A stretch of 64,000 bases of DNA, from positions 1 through 64,000 of the forward strand of contig CACMWW010000001.1 in NCBI GenBank assembly GCA_902617525.1. Direction: 5' to 3'. The DNA is from an uncultured Pelagibacteraceae bacterium. GTDB taxonomy: Bacteria > Pseudomonadota > Alphaproteobacteria > Pelagibacterales > AG-422-B15. The position numbers were made by a program, and so were the translations under genes. This document shows, piece after piece, positions 1 through 8,976 of this stretch. A model generated the notes under the pieces. The model was not told the DNA's origin and ran no database searches. It was given only the letters and a program-made list of their open reading frames with translations. Numbering within the stretch: position 1 is the stretch's first letter; every line of letters starts with the position of its first letter.

Positions 1-37
1 TGATCCTGGCTTTTGTACGTTATTAGAAGAGGTGTAG

Positions 38-475
38 TTAAAAAATCTGCCACCATGACTTTTCTTTTTCATTTTCTGTCTCTTCTTGCAGTTCGTCTAA
101 CTCATTAACAATTCCAATTCTCATATCTTGTCCGGCAACATTGCCTTCTCTCGCTATAGTTTGAGCCTCTTTCAATTTCATTTTTGCAAGGACGTTTTGA
201 TTTTTATTACACAATTCCATTCCTTCAAGCATTAAATTATGTGCTTTCGTTGCTGAATCTGGGTCAGCTCGCTGTATATCGTTTTTAACTGATCCACGGA
301 GCGTTAATACACTTAAATCTTCACAGTTTCCTATATTGCTCTCGTATGTACTTTCAGTATTGGTAGAATAGTCATTTCCAGCTTGCCCAATTGTATTGTC
401 TTCATGACTGTCTGCAAGAGCAAGAAATGATAACATGTACGACGTTATTAAAAAGAATTGAATAAATTTGATCAT
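38..475 (-). CDS. hypothetical secreted/periplasmic protein with signal peptide
   Basis: ORF with N-terminal hydrophobic signal-like segment MIKFIQFFLITSYMLSFLALADS; no family recognised. Confidence 0.6.
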   Translation of the reverse strand: MIKFIQFFLITSYMLSFLALADSHEDNTIGQAGNDYSTNTESTYESNIGNCEDLSVLTLRGSVKNDIQRADPDSATKAHNLMLEGMELCNKNQNVLAKMKLKEAQTIAREGNVAGQDMRIGIVNELDELQEETENEKEKSWWQIF

Positions 476-528
476 AATTAATGATACAAATAGATTGTTA
501 AAAAAATATTAAGATCTCAAAAAAAAAA

Positions 529-1938
529 TTATTTTTTTGCCATTTTTGCCAATTGTAATTCTGCTCCTAGCGTTTCATCACCAATCAAAGCTCTTCTTAC
601 TTTTGCGGACATTGTATCCATGAAAATAACAACTCCTAAAATCAATAATGACATATACATAACATTTTCCCAACTGGTACCCGTATTTATTGCTCCAAGT
701 AATTGTAAACCTATGCCGCCTGCGCCCATGGCACCTATAATAACAGCTCCTCTCGTGTTTGATTCTAAGTAGTAAAGAGTTTGGGAAATAAAAATAGGAA
801 GTATTTGAGGTATAATTCCAAATCTGTGTTGAAGAGTTTTATTCGCTCCCGTAGACTCTACACCTTCTTGTTGCTTTTCTTCAGTGTTTTCTATTGCTTC
901 AGACATTAATTTTCCAAGAGTTCCTGTATCTGTAATTGCAATAGCAAATATTCCAGTAAATGGTCCTGGTCCGAAGGCTCTTAAAAAAATTAAGCTCCAA
1001 ATCAAAAAATCGATGCCTCTTAATGTATCAAATAACCGTCTTAATATCGTTCGAACAAATTTAAAAGGCGTTACATTGTAAGCTGCAAAAAATGCCAGAG
1101 GAAAACCCAGAAGAGCTGCTAGTAGGGTGCCCAATAGAGCCATAAAAATTGTCTCTAATAAAGCCCACAATATTTGTCCATGATGCCACATATCATTATT
1201 TAGAAATTCTTGAATTAGAAGCGAAAAATTTGAAATATTGGGGTCAACTCTATCGCCTGAGAATGAAAGTGAAATAGCATTCCAAATTCCATATGGTTCT
1301 AAAGGACTGTCAAAGTCAAACCAGAAATAGTTCCAACCAAGATTGTACCTATGTACTTCAACTTTTTTTGAATAAACTTGAACTCTTTCGTAAAGAGATG
1401 GTCTAACCTCTATTTTATTTTCCGTTACCCTTATCCATTTTGGGAGATTATCTACATTTTCAACGTAAGGCTTACCTTGTGCATCAAGACGAAAAACAAG
1501 TGTTTCTTTGGTGTCTGGCCAGTTTTCTATTGTAACTTTATCATCGTATAGATTTGCAAACCCTCCATTTTTAAAACTTATTTTTGTTTCACCCTCTGGA
1601 CCTATGGAAGTCCATTCAGGATACCTTTCTGGAAGACCGTCACTTTTTTGATAGGGGCCAACATACTGAGACCACCTGCTTCCTTCAAAGGATATAATTA
1701 TATCATCTGGTTCACTCCATTTCATTGTGACATGGTCTTTATGTGCATATGTGTCGAGGGCAAACAATGAAGCTCTTTCAGGACTCCATTTTTTATGAAT
1801 CTGAAATATGTCGAGGCTTAAAATTGCTATGATTAAATACACTATAATCCCGAGCACTAAAAAAGTTGACCACATTTTAGATGAAAATTTAGTAACTACT
1901 ATATCTGAATAATTTTTAATAATTTCAGACCTGTTCAT
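529..1938 (-). CDS. phnE: phosphonate/phosphate-type ABC transporter permease PhnE with long periplasmic insertion
   Basis: C-terminal binding-protein-dependent permease domain with EAIENTEEKQQEGVESTGA loop; ATGA overlap with upstream phnE stop supports start at 1938 rather than 1968. Confidence 0.85.
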   Translation of the reverse strand: MNRSEIIKNYSDIVVTKFSSKMWSTFLVLGIIVYLIIAILSLDIFQIHKKWSPERASLFALDTYAHKDHVTMKWSEPDDIIISFEGSRWSQYVGPYQKSDGLPERYPEWTSIGPEGETKISFKNGGFANLYDDKVTIENWPDTKETLVFRLDAQGKPYVENVDNLPKWIRVTENKIEVRPSLYERVQVYSKKVEVHRYNLGWNYFWFDFDSPLEPYGIWNAISLSFSGDRVDPNISNFSLLIQEFLNNDMWHHGQILWALLETIFMALLGTLLAALLGFPLAFFAAYNVTPFKFVRTILRRLFDTLRGIDFLIWSLIFLRAFGPGPFTGIFAIAITDTGTLGKLMSEAIENTEEKQQEGVESTGANKTLQHRFGIIPQILPIFISQTLYYLESNTRGAVIIGAMGAGGIGLQLLGAINTGTSWENVMYMSLLILGVVIFMDTMSAKVRRALIGDETLGAELQLAKMAKK

Positions 1939-2801
1939 GATTTCAATCCTATTAATGATTTTCGCCAATAACTTGATAAGTAATCCAATGCAATGATCGT
2001 AGACACAAGTAAAAACATTATTGCAATAGTGTCAGCTTCATATTTCCACTGTATATTAGTGTAAAGTTGCTCACCGATACCTCCAGCGCCAACAAATCCC
2101 AAAATAGTTGAAGCCCTTATATTAATCTCAAATCTTAAAATTGTGTAAGTTAGAAATAGAGGGAGTGCCTGAGTTACCACACCAAATCTTATTCTGGTAA
2201 ACCATGAAGCTCCACAGGACTCAAGACCTTCAATTGGATTTTTGTCGACATTCTCAATAGCTTCTGAAAACAATTTGCCAAGAGCTCCTGCGGTATGAAT
2301 TATGATGGCAATTACAGCAGGCAGTGCTGACTTTCCCAGTAGATACAACAAAACAAGCGCAATAACTAATTCTGGAAACGATCTGCATATATCCATGATG
2401 CGTCGAAATATTAATACAGTAGTTTTACTTTTGATTAGATTACGACTTGAAAAAATACTTAAAAAAAAGGCTAGCAACGTACCCATTGCTGTTGAAAATA
2501 GAGCCATATTAATAGTGCTTATTAAATCTGGAAGGTATTCAAGTAACAATAAATTCCATCTATAGCCGTATTCCCATGACCCAACAAATAGATCAACTGG
2601 GTAATCGAAAAATTTAGGTAATCCAACCCAGATGCTAGTCGCATTTCCTGTTTCTGCTACAATTAAACCCGAATAAATAACTGCTATCAATGCCGCAATT
2701 GAGAGAAAAGAATAAATTGATCTTGTTCTTGTAAGAGATTTTAAATTATTTTCAATTTTAATTAAATTTTCTGGCAATGATGATTGCACTGTTTCCTCCA
2801 A
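1935..2801 (-). CDS. phnE: phosphonate ABC transporter permease PhnE
   Basis: TM permease with EAIENVDKNPIEGLESCGAS loop and GAGGIGEQL; clustered with phnC/phnD. Confidence 0.9.
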   Translation of the reverse strand: MEETVQSSLPENLIKIENNLKSLTRTRSIYSFLSIAALIAVIYSGLIVAETGNATSIWVGLPKFFDYPVDLFVGSWEYGYRWNLLLLEYLPDLISTINMALFSTAMGTLLAFFLSIFSSRNLIKSKTTVLIFRRIMDICRSFPELVIALVLLYLLGKSALPAVIAIIIHTAGALGKLFSEAIENVDKNPIEGLESCGASWFTRIRFGVVTQALPLFLTYTILRFEINIRASTILGFVGAGGIGEQLYTNIQWKYEADTIAIMFLLVSTIIALDYLSSYWRKSLIGLKS

Positions 2802-2813
2802 ATAAACTGCTAA

Positions 2814-2843
2814 TTAAGAGGATGGGGCATGCCATCCTCTTAA
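2814..2843 (-). promoter_or_regulatory. intercistronic hairpin between phnD and phnE
   Basis: Perfect inverted repeat TTAAGAGGATGG-ggcatg-CCATCCTCTTAA (12-bp stem, 6-nt loop) in the phnD-phnE gap. Confidence 0.8.
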
Positions 2844-2865
2844 GTTAGCAAGCAACTACCGAAAT

Positions 2866-3825
2866 TTATTCGGCTTTTTTAGCTTCAATTTTAGCTTTAC
2901 GAGCAGCTACAATAGTTTCATAGAAACTATGGTCGACTGGCACCCAAGCTTTAACAACTCCATTTGCAACATTCTCGCTGCATTGTGGGTCATTTTCATG
3001 GATCCACTGCTTCATGCCTACCATGACCTGATGCGCTCTCACAGGCATATTAGTTGGCATTACAATCGGTCCATTTGGTATCAAAGCAGATGACCAAATC
3101 TGTTTGATGTCATCCATATTTAATAGTCCTTTATCAACCATTTTTCTCAGATTTCCAGAAGAGTAACCTTCGCTCCATTCACCAACTCCAGATACCCATG
3201 TCACACCTGCATCGATATCACCATTAAGAACTGCCAAAACGTTATTTTCATGACCACCTGAAAATTGTGTAGAGCCAAAGTATGAGTCTGGATCCATTCC
3301 TGCAGCTTTTAATTCGATTGATGGTATTAGATAACCAGATGTTGAATTAGGATCAGCCCATCCAAAAGATTTACCTTTTAAATCATCAAGTGAATTGATA
3401 CCCGAGTCTGATCTTGTAACCATGACTGAATAATAGCCCATATCTCCTGTTGGCTGCATTCTGGTTAAAATTGGTACAGTAGCGGTAGGATCTTCTAGAT
3501 ATATACCCGCATATCCTGATGAGCCAAACCAAGCATAGTCTAAGCTGCCACCAAGCATTGACTCCATTGTTCCTGCATAATCTTTAAAAGTATAAATTTT
3601 AGCTGGTACTCCATATGCAACTTCCGCATATTCCTTTAGACATGCATTATTCTTAATAATGTCTTGAGCTGATTCATCGCCTAAAAATCCAAGTCTCATT
3701 TCAGGTTGATATTTACTCAAGTCCATTGTTGGCCCTTTATAGCCAGATACATCCCATGCGTATGCATTTGCAGACACAAAAAGGAATGAACAAGCAATAA
3801 TAGACCTTACTAAATTTTTAATCAT
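2866..3825 (-). CDS. phnD: phosphonate ABC transporter substrate-binding protein PhnD
   Basis: Signal peptide, PhnD-type periplasmic binding protein sequence (LRLGFLGDESAQD..., WVSGVGEW), cluster context. Confidence 0.9.
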   Translation of the reverse strand: MIKNLVRSIIACSFLFVSANAYAWDVSGYKGPTMDLSKYQPEMRLGFLGDESAQDIIKNNACLKEYAEVAYGVPAKIYTFKDYAGTMESMLGGSLDYAWFGSSGYAGIYLEDPTATVPILTRMQPTGDMGYYSVMVTRSDSGINSLDDLKGKSFGWADPNSTSGYLIPSIELKAAGMDPDSYFGSTQFSGGHENNVLAVLNGDIDAGVTWVSGVGEWSEGYSSGNLRKMVDKGLLNMDDIKQIWSSALIPNGPIVMPTNMPVRAHQVMVGMKQWIHENDPQCSENVANGVVKAWVPVDHSFYETIVAARKAKIEAKKAE

Positions 3826-3877
3826 TTTTAGTATATCTCCTTGTTAGTTGTTAAGTTTTTTTTTGAAAAGGCTAACA

Positions 3878-4681
3878 TTATCCTGCCTCTGCAAACTGTT
3901 CGTCACCAAGTGAAGTTGAAGTAACTGTTGGTTCAAATGCTTCTTCAGCTTCAGCGCCATAAATTTCTCTAGCAACATCATCTTTTAAACTTGAAGGTAC
4001 ATCATCAAAAACAATTTCCCCAAGTCTCATGCCAATGACTCTGTCACAATAATTTTTAGCGGTATCAAGAGTATGAAGATTTGCAAGAACAGTAATCTGC
4101 TTTTCTCTATGAATATTTCTAAGTGATTCCATTACAAGTCGGGCATTAAGAGGGTCTAGCGATGCAATAGGCTCGTCGGCTAAAATCATTTTTGGTTGCT
4201 GCATCATAGCTCTACAAATTGCAACCCTTTGTTGCTGTCCACCAGATAAAGTCTCTGCTCTTTGCAGCGCGGTTTCAGCCATTCCCAATTTATCCAGAGC
4301 CATCAATGCATCAACGCGTTCATCTTTAGTGAAAAGTTTTAAGCTTGATCGTAAAGTACCTTGAATATTTGATCTTCCAAGAATTACATTTGTTAAAACA
4401 TCTAAACGGGGCACAAGATTGAATTGCTGAAATATCATGGCACAATCTTTTTGCCATGCTCGTTTGTCTTTCTTTGTTAATGAAAGTATATTTCTGCCTT
4501 CAATAAAAATAGATCCACTAGTTGCGTCGGTTAGACGATTCATTATTCTCAGTAATGTTGACTTTCCAGCACCAGATCTGCCAATGATACCAATCATTTC
4601 AGGTTTATTAATTTCAAATGTGACATCGTTTACTGCACGGTTGTCACCAAAATACTTATTTAATTTCTCTACTTTGATCAT
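3878..4681 (-). CDS. phnC: phosphonate ABC transporter ATP-binding protein PhnC
   Basis: Walker [10 protein letters not shown], signature LSGGQQQR, Walker [20 protein letters not shown] is the likely start (ORF open to 4705). Confidence 0.92.
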   Translation of the reverse strand: MIKVEKLNKYFGDNRAVNDVTFEINKPEMIGIIGRSGAGKSTLLRIMNRLTDATSGSIFIEGRNILSLTKKDKRAWQKDCAMIFQQFNLVPRLDVLTNVILGRSNIQGTLRSSLKLFTKDERVDALMALDKLGMAETALQRAETLSGGQQQRVAICRAMMQQPKMILADEPIASLDPLNARLVMESLRNIHREKQITVLANLHTLDTAKNYCDRVIGMRLGEIVFDDVPSSLKDDVAREIYGAEAEEAFEPTVTSTSLGDEQFAEAG

Positions 4682-4720
4682 TAGTATGAATGAAAAGTAA
4701 TACAAAAAAATTAAATCAAA

Positions 4721-4775
4721 GTTGCATTTTTATGACAGATATTTTGCAATTTATTACACTAATGTTACAGCTCAA
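4721..4775 (-). promoter_or_regulatory. Pho-box-like array of phased half-sites between phnC and phnZ-like gene
   Basis: Minus strand CTGTAAC-ATTA-GTGTAAT-AAA-TTGCAAA-ATAT-CTGTCAT-AAAA-ATGCAAC: five 7-mers spaced 11,10,11,11 nt; resembles PhoB direct repeats CTGTCAT-N4-CTGTCAT. Confidence 0.45.
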
Positions 4776-4815
4776 ATTATTGACATTAAAAAAAATATAA
4801 TTAATCATTTAAATC

Positions 4816-5415
4816 ATGCAATTAGATAAAATCCAATCTCTAGAAAATAAATTAAATTCAGCTTCAATTATTGAGCGTACCAATGTTTTATGTGAAATTA
4901 TTGATCAAAGAGGTTCATGCAGTTTTTATGACGAAGAGATTACTCAATTACAACATGCTCTTCAGTGCGCAACCTTAGCTAAAGAAAATAATGAAAGTGA
5001 TAAATTTATTACTGCTTCATTATTTCACGATTTAGGGCATATGTTGACTGGCGAAGATGTAAATAGCCATGATTTTTTAAACAATGACAAGTATCATGAA
5101 AACGTTGCTGCATCTTTTTTATCCAAGTATTTCCCTGAAGAAGTTACTTACCCAATTAAAATGCACGTTATTGCAAAGAGATATCTATGTTCCGTTCAAT
5201 CAGATTATTATGACGGTCTTTCAGATGGCTCCAAAAGAAGTTTTAAACTTCAAGGCGGATATTTAAACAAAGATGCTATTCGAAAACTGGAAAGTCATAA
5301 ATATTTTGAAGATGCAGTAAGACTTCGAAAGTATGATGACAATGCAAAAATTAGGGGAAAGAAAACTGAAGCTATTTCATTCTTTCATCCTTTTATTCAA
5401 AAGTCCTATATTTGA
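4816..5415 (+). CDS. PhnZ-like HD-domain mixed-valence diiron oxygenase (phosphonate degradation-associated HDIG family)
   Basis: HD motif ASLFHDLGH, lid-like Y38-x2-E41, YHENVAASFLSKYFPEEVTYPIKMHVIAKRYLC; next to phn genes. Confidence 0.8.
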   Translation: MQLDKIQSLENKLNSASIIERTNVLCEIIDQRGSCSFYDEEITQLQHALQCATLAKENNESDKFITASLFHDLGHMLTGEDVNSHDFLNNDKYHENVAASFLSKYFPEEVTYPIKMHVIAKRYLCSVQSDYYDGLSDGSKRSFKLQGGYLNKDAIRKLESHKYFEDAVRLRKYDDNAKIRGKKTEAISFFHPFIQKSYI

Positions 5416-5927
5416 ACTTTACTAAAATAAAGCTTTCGAAAATTGTTAAAGCAAAAAAAAATCTTGGTAATTTGGTTATATCCAGTTGTCCAGGTATCAG
5501 TAATTCTAGATTTGATAAATTTACTTATAAAAAAGATTTAACCATTATCATCGACTTAAATATATCACTCGTTGTTTCATTGATAGAACTTAATGAAATT
5601 AGAAATTTTGAAATTAATCAGTTCCATAAAGATCTAGAGGAGAAGAATGTTAGGGCCTACAGCATGCCCATAAAAAACTATGGTATTCCAGCTCAGATTA
5701 AAAAAAATGAATATAGTCAAATTATCAGAGATTGTGTTACTCAGTTAGAACTCAATAAAAATGTTTACCTGCATTGTTATGCTGGATTAGGTAGATCTGG
5801 AATGTTTGCTTCACTTATTTTAAAGGCACTAGGACTAGATTCAAAGCAATGCATAAATCATGTAAGGAATTGCCGGCCAGGTACAATTGAAACAGAGGAA
5901 CAAGAAAAATTTGTAATCAACTTTTAA
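5412..5927 (+). CDS. dual-specificity/tyrosine phosphatase-like protein
   Basis: P-loop HCYAGLGRSG (CX5R); TTG start overlaps the phnZ-like TGA stop (TTGA). Confidence 0.8.
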   Translation: MNFTKIKLSKIVKAKKNLGNLVISSCPGISNSRFDKFTYKKDLTIIIDLNISLVVSLIELNEIRNFEINQFHKDLEEKNVRAYSMPIKNYGIPAQIKKNEYSQIIRDCVTQLELNKNVYLHCYAGLGRSGMFASLILKALGLDSKQCINHVRNCRPGTIETEEQEKFVINF

Positions 5928-6760
5928 GGCCCTTCACCACGTGAAAGCCTTTTGTTAATATCATCAATAACGGTCTCGATATCTGCAATAGTTTCTATTA
6001 CGTAATGCGCACCTGCTTTATAAAGCAGATCTTTTGCATATCCTTGTTTCATATCAATTTCTTCTTTACTCAGTTCATCAGCTTCTTCTAAGGAATTTAT
6101 ATTCATATAATTCGAATATCGCGTTACACCAACACCCCAACAACCAGCATTAATTGCTTCTCCAATTCCTGAAACAGTATCATCAACTTTTATAACTGAT
6201 TGAATGGATTCTATATTCATTATATCTAAATTTTTATATAACATGTGGGGAAGGGGCCGAACGCCATTTTTAACATCATCACCTGCAACTGACGCATCAG
6301 GGACATATCCCTGTTTTGCTGATTCTTCCTCTAAAATATTAACCATTGACCGCACAAAACCAGTTGTGCAACCAACTTTTATACCGCTATTTTGAACCCG
6401 TTTAATTACTTCTGCTGTTCCGGGTAATAATTTTGAGTATTGTTTTAAGCATTTAAGCTGCAGTGGAACAAAATCTGCGTACATATTTTCAACATCAGAC
6501 ATTTGTGGGTCTTTACCATGTACTATGTTCCAGCGCTTTCTTATTTCAGCGTTCTCTGTGAGTGCTTTTATATGTAAATCTTTTCGTAAACCCATGGGTT
6601 CTCTTGCCTCTTCCATGGAGATTACAACCTTTTGTTTCTTAAAAACCTCAACAAACACTATAGTTGGAGCAATCACGTATGCGTCAGCAGTAGTTCCACT
6701 CCAGTCTAATACCAAACCTTTTATCTCTCCTTTATATCTATTTTCTGACAAATATTTCAA
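5924..6760 (-). CDS. phnX: phosphonoacetaldehyde hydrolase (phosphonatase)
   Basis: HAD motif LVLDWSGTTAD, cap-domain EAREPMGLRKDLHIKAL with Schiff-base Lys context. Confidence 0.9.
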   Translation of the reverse strand: MKYLSENRYKGEIKGLVLDWSGTTADAYVIAPTIVFVEVFKKQKVVISMEEAREPMGLRKDLHIKALTENAEIRKRWNIVHGKDPQMSDVENMYADFVPLQLKCLKQYSKLLPGTAEVIKRVQNSGIKVGCTTGFVRSMVNILEEESAKQGYVPDASVAGDDVKNGVRPLPHMLYKNLDIMNIESIQSVIKVDDTVSGIGEAINAGCWGVGVTRYSNYMNINSLEEADELSKEEIDMKQGYAKDLLYKAGAHYVIETIADIETVIDDINKRLSRGEGP

Positions 6761-6796
6761 AACTATTTAACCTTTTCTTGCTTTATTTAGACACTA

Positions 6797-7423
6797 TTAT
6801 GGCGTTAGCCATTCTTTGTTTAAACTGCCATTTGTGGATGTAAACAATGCTCGGCGATGACCTTGACGATGCAAATAAAGCCACTCAATCGAGTGAATTT
6901 GAATTTCCACTAAAGTAAAGTTGTTGTAACCGTTTTGTAAAAGATCATCGTCCGGCAGTTCGTTTTCATGCTCTGGTAAGTACCCTGAAGTTGGTTCATC
7001 TGAGGGGGTTCCAGGTGCCTTTTCAACAACATAACATTTCTTGCTAAATGACCTTGAGTTATCCCAGGCTGATTTTGCTTTATTGTTTTGATGATTGATT
7101 TCAGCTTTTCCTGAAACTTTAATTTGTATCTTTTTGCCATGATCGTAAAACAGCATGGTTACTGCATTATTTTTTTTTATTTCATCAATTTTACTGGATC
7201 GGATATCCGTATGAAAACTTATGGTATTATTTTTCTTATCAACATGCCTGAGGACTACTGTTCTAACAGATGGAAATGTATCATTGAATGTTGAAATATA
7301 CCCTTGATGTAATTCAGATTTTGATTTTGATTTACCAATTATGAGTTGATCCCAAATATTTTCATAAGTCTTATCAAGATCATTATAGAAATCAGGTTTA
7401 TCGTGTGTATGATCTTTTACCAT
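6797..7423 (-). CDS. pyridoxamine 5'-phosphate oxidase-like FMN-binding protein
   Basis: FPSVRTVVLRHVD...ISFHTDIRSSKIDEI, C-terminal EWLYLHRQGHRRALF. Confidence 0.75.
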   Translation of the reverse strand: MVKDHTHDKPDFYNDLDKTYENIWDQLIIGKSKSKSELHQGYISTFNDTFPSVRTVVLRHVDKKNNTISFHTDIRSSKIDEIKKNNAVTMLFYDHGKKIQIKVSGKAEINHQNNKAKSAWDNSRSFSKKCYVVEKAPGTPSDEPTSGYLPEHENELPDDDLLQNGYNNFTLVEIQIHSIEWLYLHRQGHRRALFTSTNGSLNKEWLTP

Positions 7424-8094
7424 TCGAGTTTTTTTCCTTCATAATTTAAAAATGAGCCAGAGTTATCAAGATTTAGTTCATTTATAACATTGATCATTCG
7501 GGTAATGCTCTCAGGTATCTCTAATTTCGCACTTGTGCCACCCATATCGGTTTTTACCCATCCTGGGTGCAAAATAAGGACAGATATACCATCTTCTTTC
7601 CAATCTATTGATAAGCTTCTTGCTGCAGAATTAAGAGCTGATTTTGATGAGCGATAAAAATAAAATCTACCAGAGTAATTGTCGTCAATGCTTCCCATTT
7701 GACTGGATATAAAAACGACTTTCTTATCAGATCCCATTTTTAAGTTGTTCTTTAATTTTCGTGCGAGAATTATGGGTATCACAGCGTTAATTCTCATTTC
7801 ATTCATCCAGGCATCTATATCAAGATCTTCTTTTAATTGTTCATCACTAAAAATACCTGCGTTGTGAATGAGTATATCAATTTTTTGAGACCCTATACTT
7901 GTTACAAAATTATTGACGCTTGCATCAGAAGTTAAGTCAAGTTCAGCGATGTCGATATTGTTAATTTCATTCAACTCTTTTGAGCTATCTTTATTTCGAG
8001 TGGTTGCAATGATGTTATGGTTTGTATTGCTGTATTGCTTTACAAACTCAAGCCCAAGACCTCGATTGGCTCCTATGATTAATATATTGCTCAT
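7417..8094 (-). CDS. short-chain dehydrogenase/reductase
   Basis: GANRGLGLE, NAG motif, SSQMGS and YRSSKSA active site. Confidence 0.85.
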   Translation of the reverse strand: MSNILIIGANRGLGLEFVKQYSNTNHNIIATTRNKDSSKELNEINNIDIAELDLTSDASVNNFVTSIGSQKIDILIHNAGIFSDEQLKEDLDIDAWMNEMRINAVIPIILARKLKNNLKMGSDKKVVFISSQMGSIDDNYSGRFYFYRSSKSALNSAARSLSIDWKEDGISVLILHPGWVKTDMGGTSAKLEIPESITRMINVINELNLDNSGSFLNYEGKKLEW

Positions 8095-8120
8095 TTTATA
8101 TATAAACTTATAGTACGTTC

Positions 8121-8483
8121 ATGAGCATTTTAGCAAATCCTCTTCGACTAATCTTCTTTTTTTATTTATTTTATCTTTATTACTCATATGTGCGACCTGT
8201 GCCCGCTAACTCTACAGTAAGAGAAGTAGCAAATTTTATTACTGATTATGGAATACACTTTATTTCATTTTTCATACTTGGCGCCTTGGCACAATTGGCT
8301 AATAATAAAAATAATGATTTTGTATTTGGTATCAGCTTAGCCCTGATCACAAGTGTTTTCATTGAGTTTATACATTTTTTTATACCATTTCGTATTTTTG
8401 ATATAATAGAAGGTTTTGCAAATATAGTTGGTTGTGTATCAGCTATTTATCTAATAAGTTATTTAAGAAAGAAAAATGAGTAA
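8121..8483 (+). CDS. VanZ-like family membrane protein
   Basis: Four-TM pattern with FIEFIHFFIPFRIFDIIEGFANIVG. Confidence 0.65.
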   Translation: MSILANPLRLIFFFYLFYLYYSYVRPVPANSTVREVANFITDYGIHFISFFILGALAQLANNKNNDFVFGISLALITSVFIEFIHFFIPFRIFDIIEGFANIVGCVSAIYLISYLRKKNE

Positions 8484-8844
8484 ACTTTTAATCAGAAATA
8501 TATGTCAACCACCGGATAGCAATCCTTACGGCACCGCTCACGGAGCTTGGATTGTAAAGCAAATGGCCCATGGAGGCATTTATATGACTCAGCTTGTTTC
8601 AAAAGGAAATGCCGTATTAGTTGAGTCTAAAGTTAAATATAAAAATCCGATGCATGTTGGTAAATTCATCAATGTTTACGGATCGATTGTATCTGTAAAG
8701 CAGTCCAAAATGATATTCAAAATTACTGCGATGCGTTCTGAAATGAACCAAAAGGAAGTTGAAGTGGCGGTTGGGGAGTTTTCCTACGTTGCTATCAATG
8801 ACAAAAATAAAACAAGAAAATTTAAACCAAATTTAAAGATCTAA
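8476..8844 (+). CDS. hotdog-fold acyl-CoA thioesterase (YciA-like)
   Basis: NPYGTAHGAWIVKQMAHGG, hotdog core. Confidence 0.75.
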   Translation: MSKLLIRNICQPPDSNPYGTAHGAWIVKQMAHGGIYMTQLVSKGNAVLVESKVKYKNPMHVGKFINVYGSIVSVKQSKMIFKITAMRSEMNQKEVEVAVGEFSYVAINDKNKTRKFKPNLKI

Positions 8845-8870
8845 AAAAGCCCCCAAATTAATGGGGGCTT
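8842..8870 (-). terminator. intrinsic terminator of the small ORF at 8878-8976
   Basis: Minus strand AAGCCCCC-attaattt-GGGGGCTT followed by TTTTTT. Confidence 0.85.
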
Positions 8871-8877
8871 AATGTAG

Positions 8878-8976
8878 TTAAAACGGAGCTCCACTCAAAA
8901 AGTGGAGGTTTCCACATCTACAATCACATGGAATTTCACTACTCGAGCAAAGCTCCTCTATACTACCTATAGACAT
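8878..8976 (-). CDS. unannotated 32-aa Cys-rich peptide MSIGSIEELCSSSEIPCDCRCGNLHFLSGAPF
   Basis: ATG at 8976 preceded by AAAGGAGGTGGTCT (extended SD), stop TAA at 8878-8880, terminator 7 nt downstream, candidate promoter TTGAAA-18-TATATA at 9047-9018. Confidence 0.65.
   Translation of the reverse strand: MSIGSIEELCSSSEIPCDCRCGNLHFLSGAPF

Noticed and set aside
519-540. Homopolymer A/T runs as phase-variation switches
   Set aside because: A/T runs are frequent throughout this AT-rich sequence and none is tied to an obviously switched start or frame.
884-1081. Short ORFs antisense to long genes in the ORF track (e.g. 884-1081, 2302-2565, 4437-4700, 11903-12244, 14727-15032, 31405-31833, 44532-45041, 56262-56585)
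   Set aside because: They lie fully opposite well-supported coding regions and have no recognisable domain or RBS.
5084-5266. Alternative-frame ORF inside the PhnZ-like gene
   Set aside because: Fully embedded in a domain-supported gene with no independent evidence.
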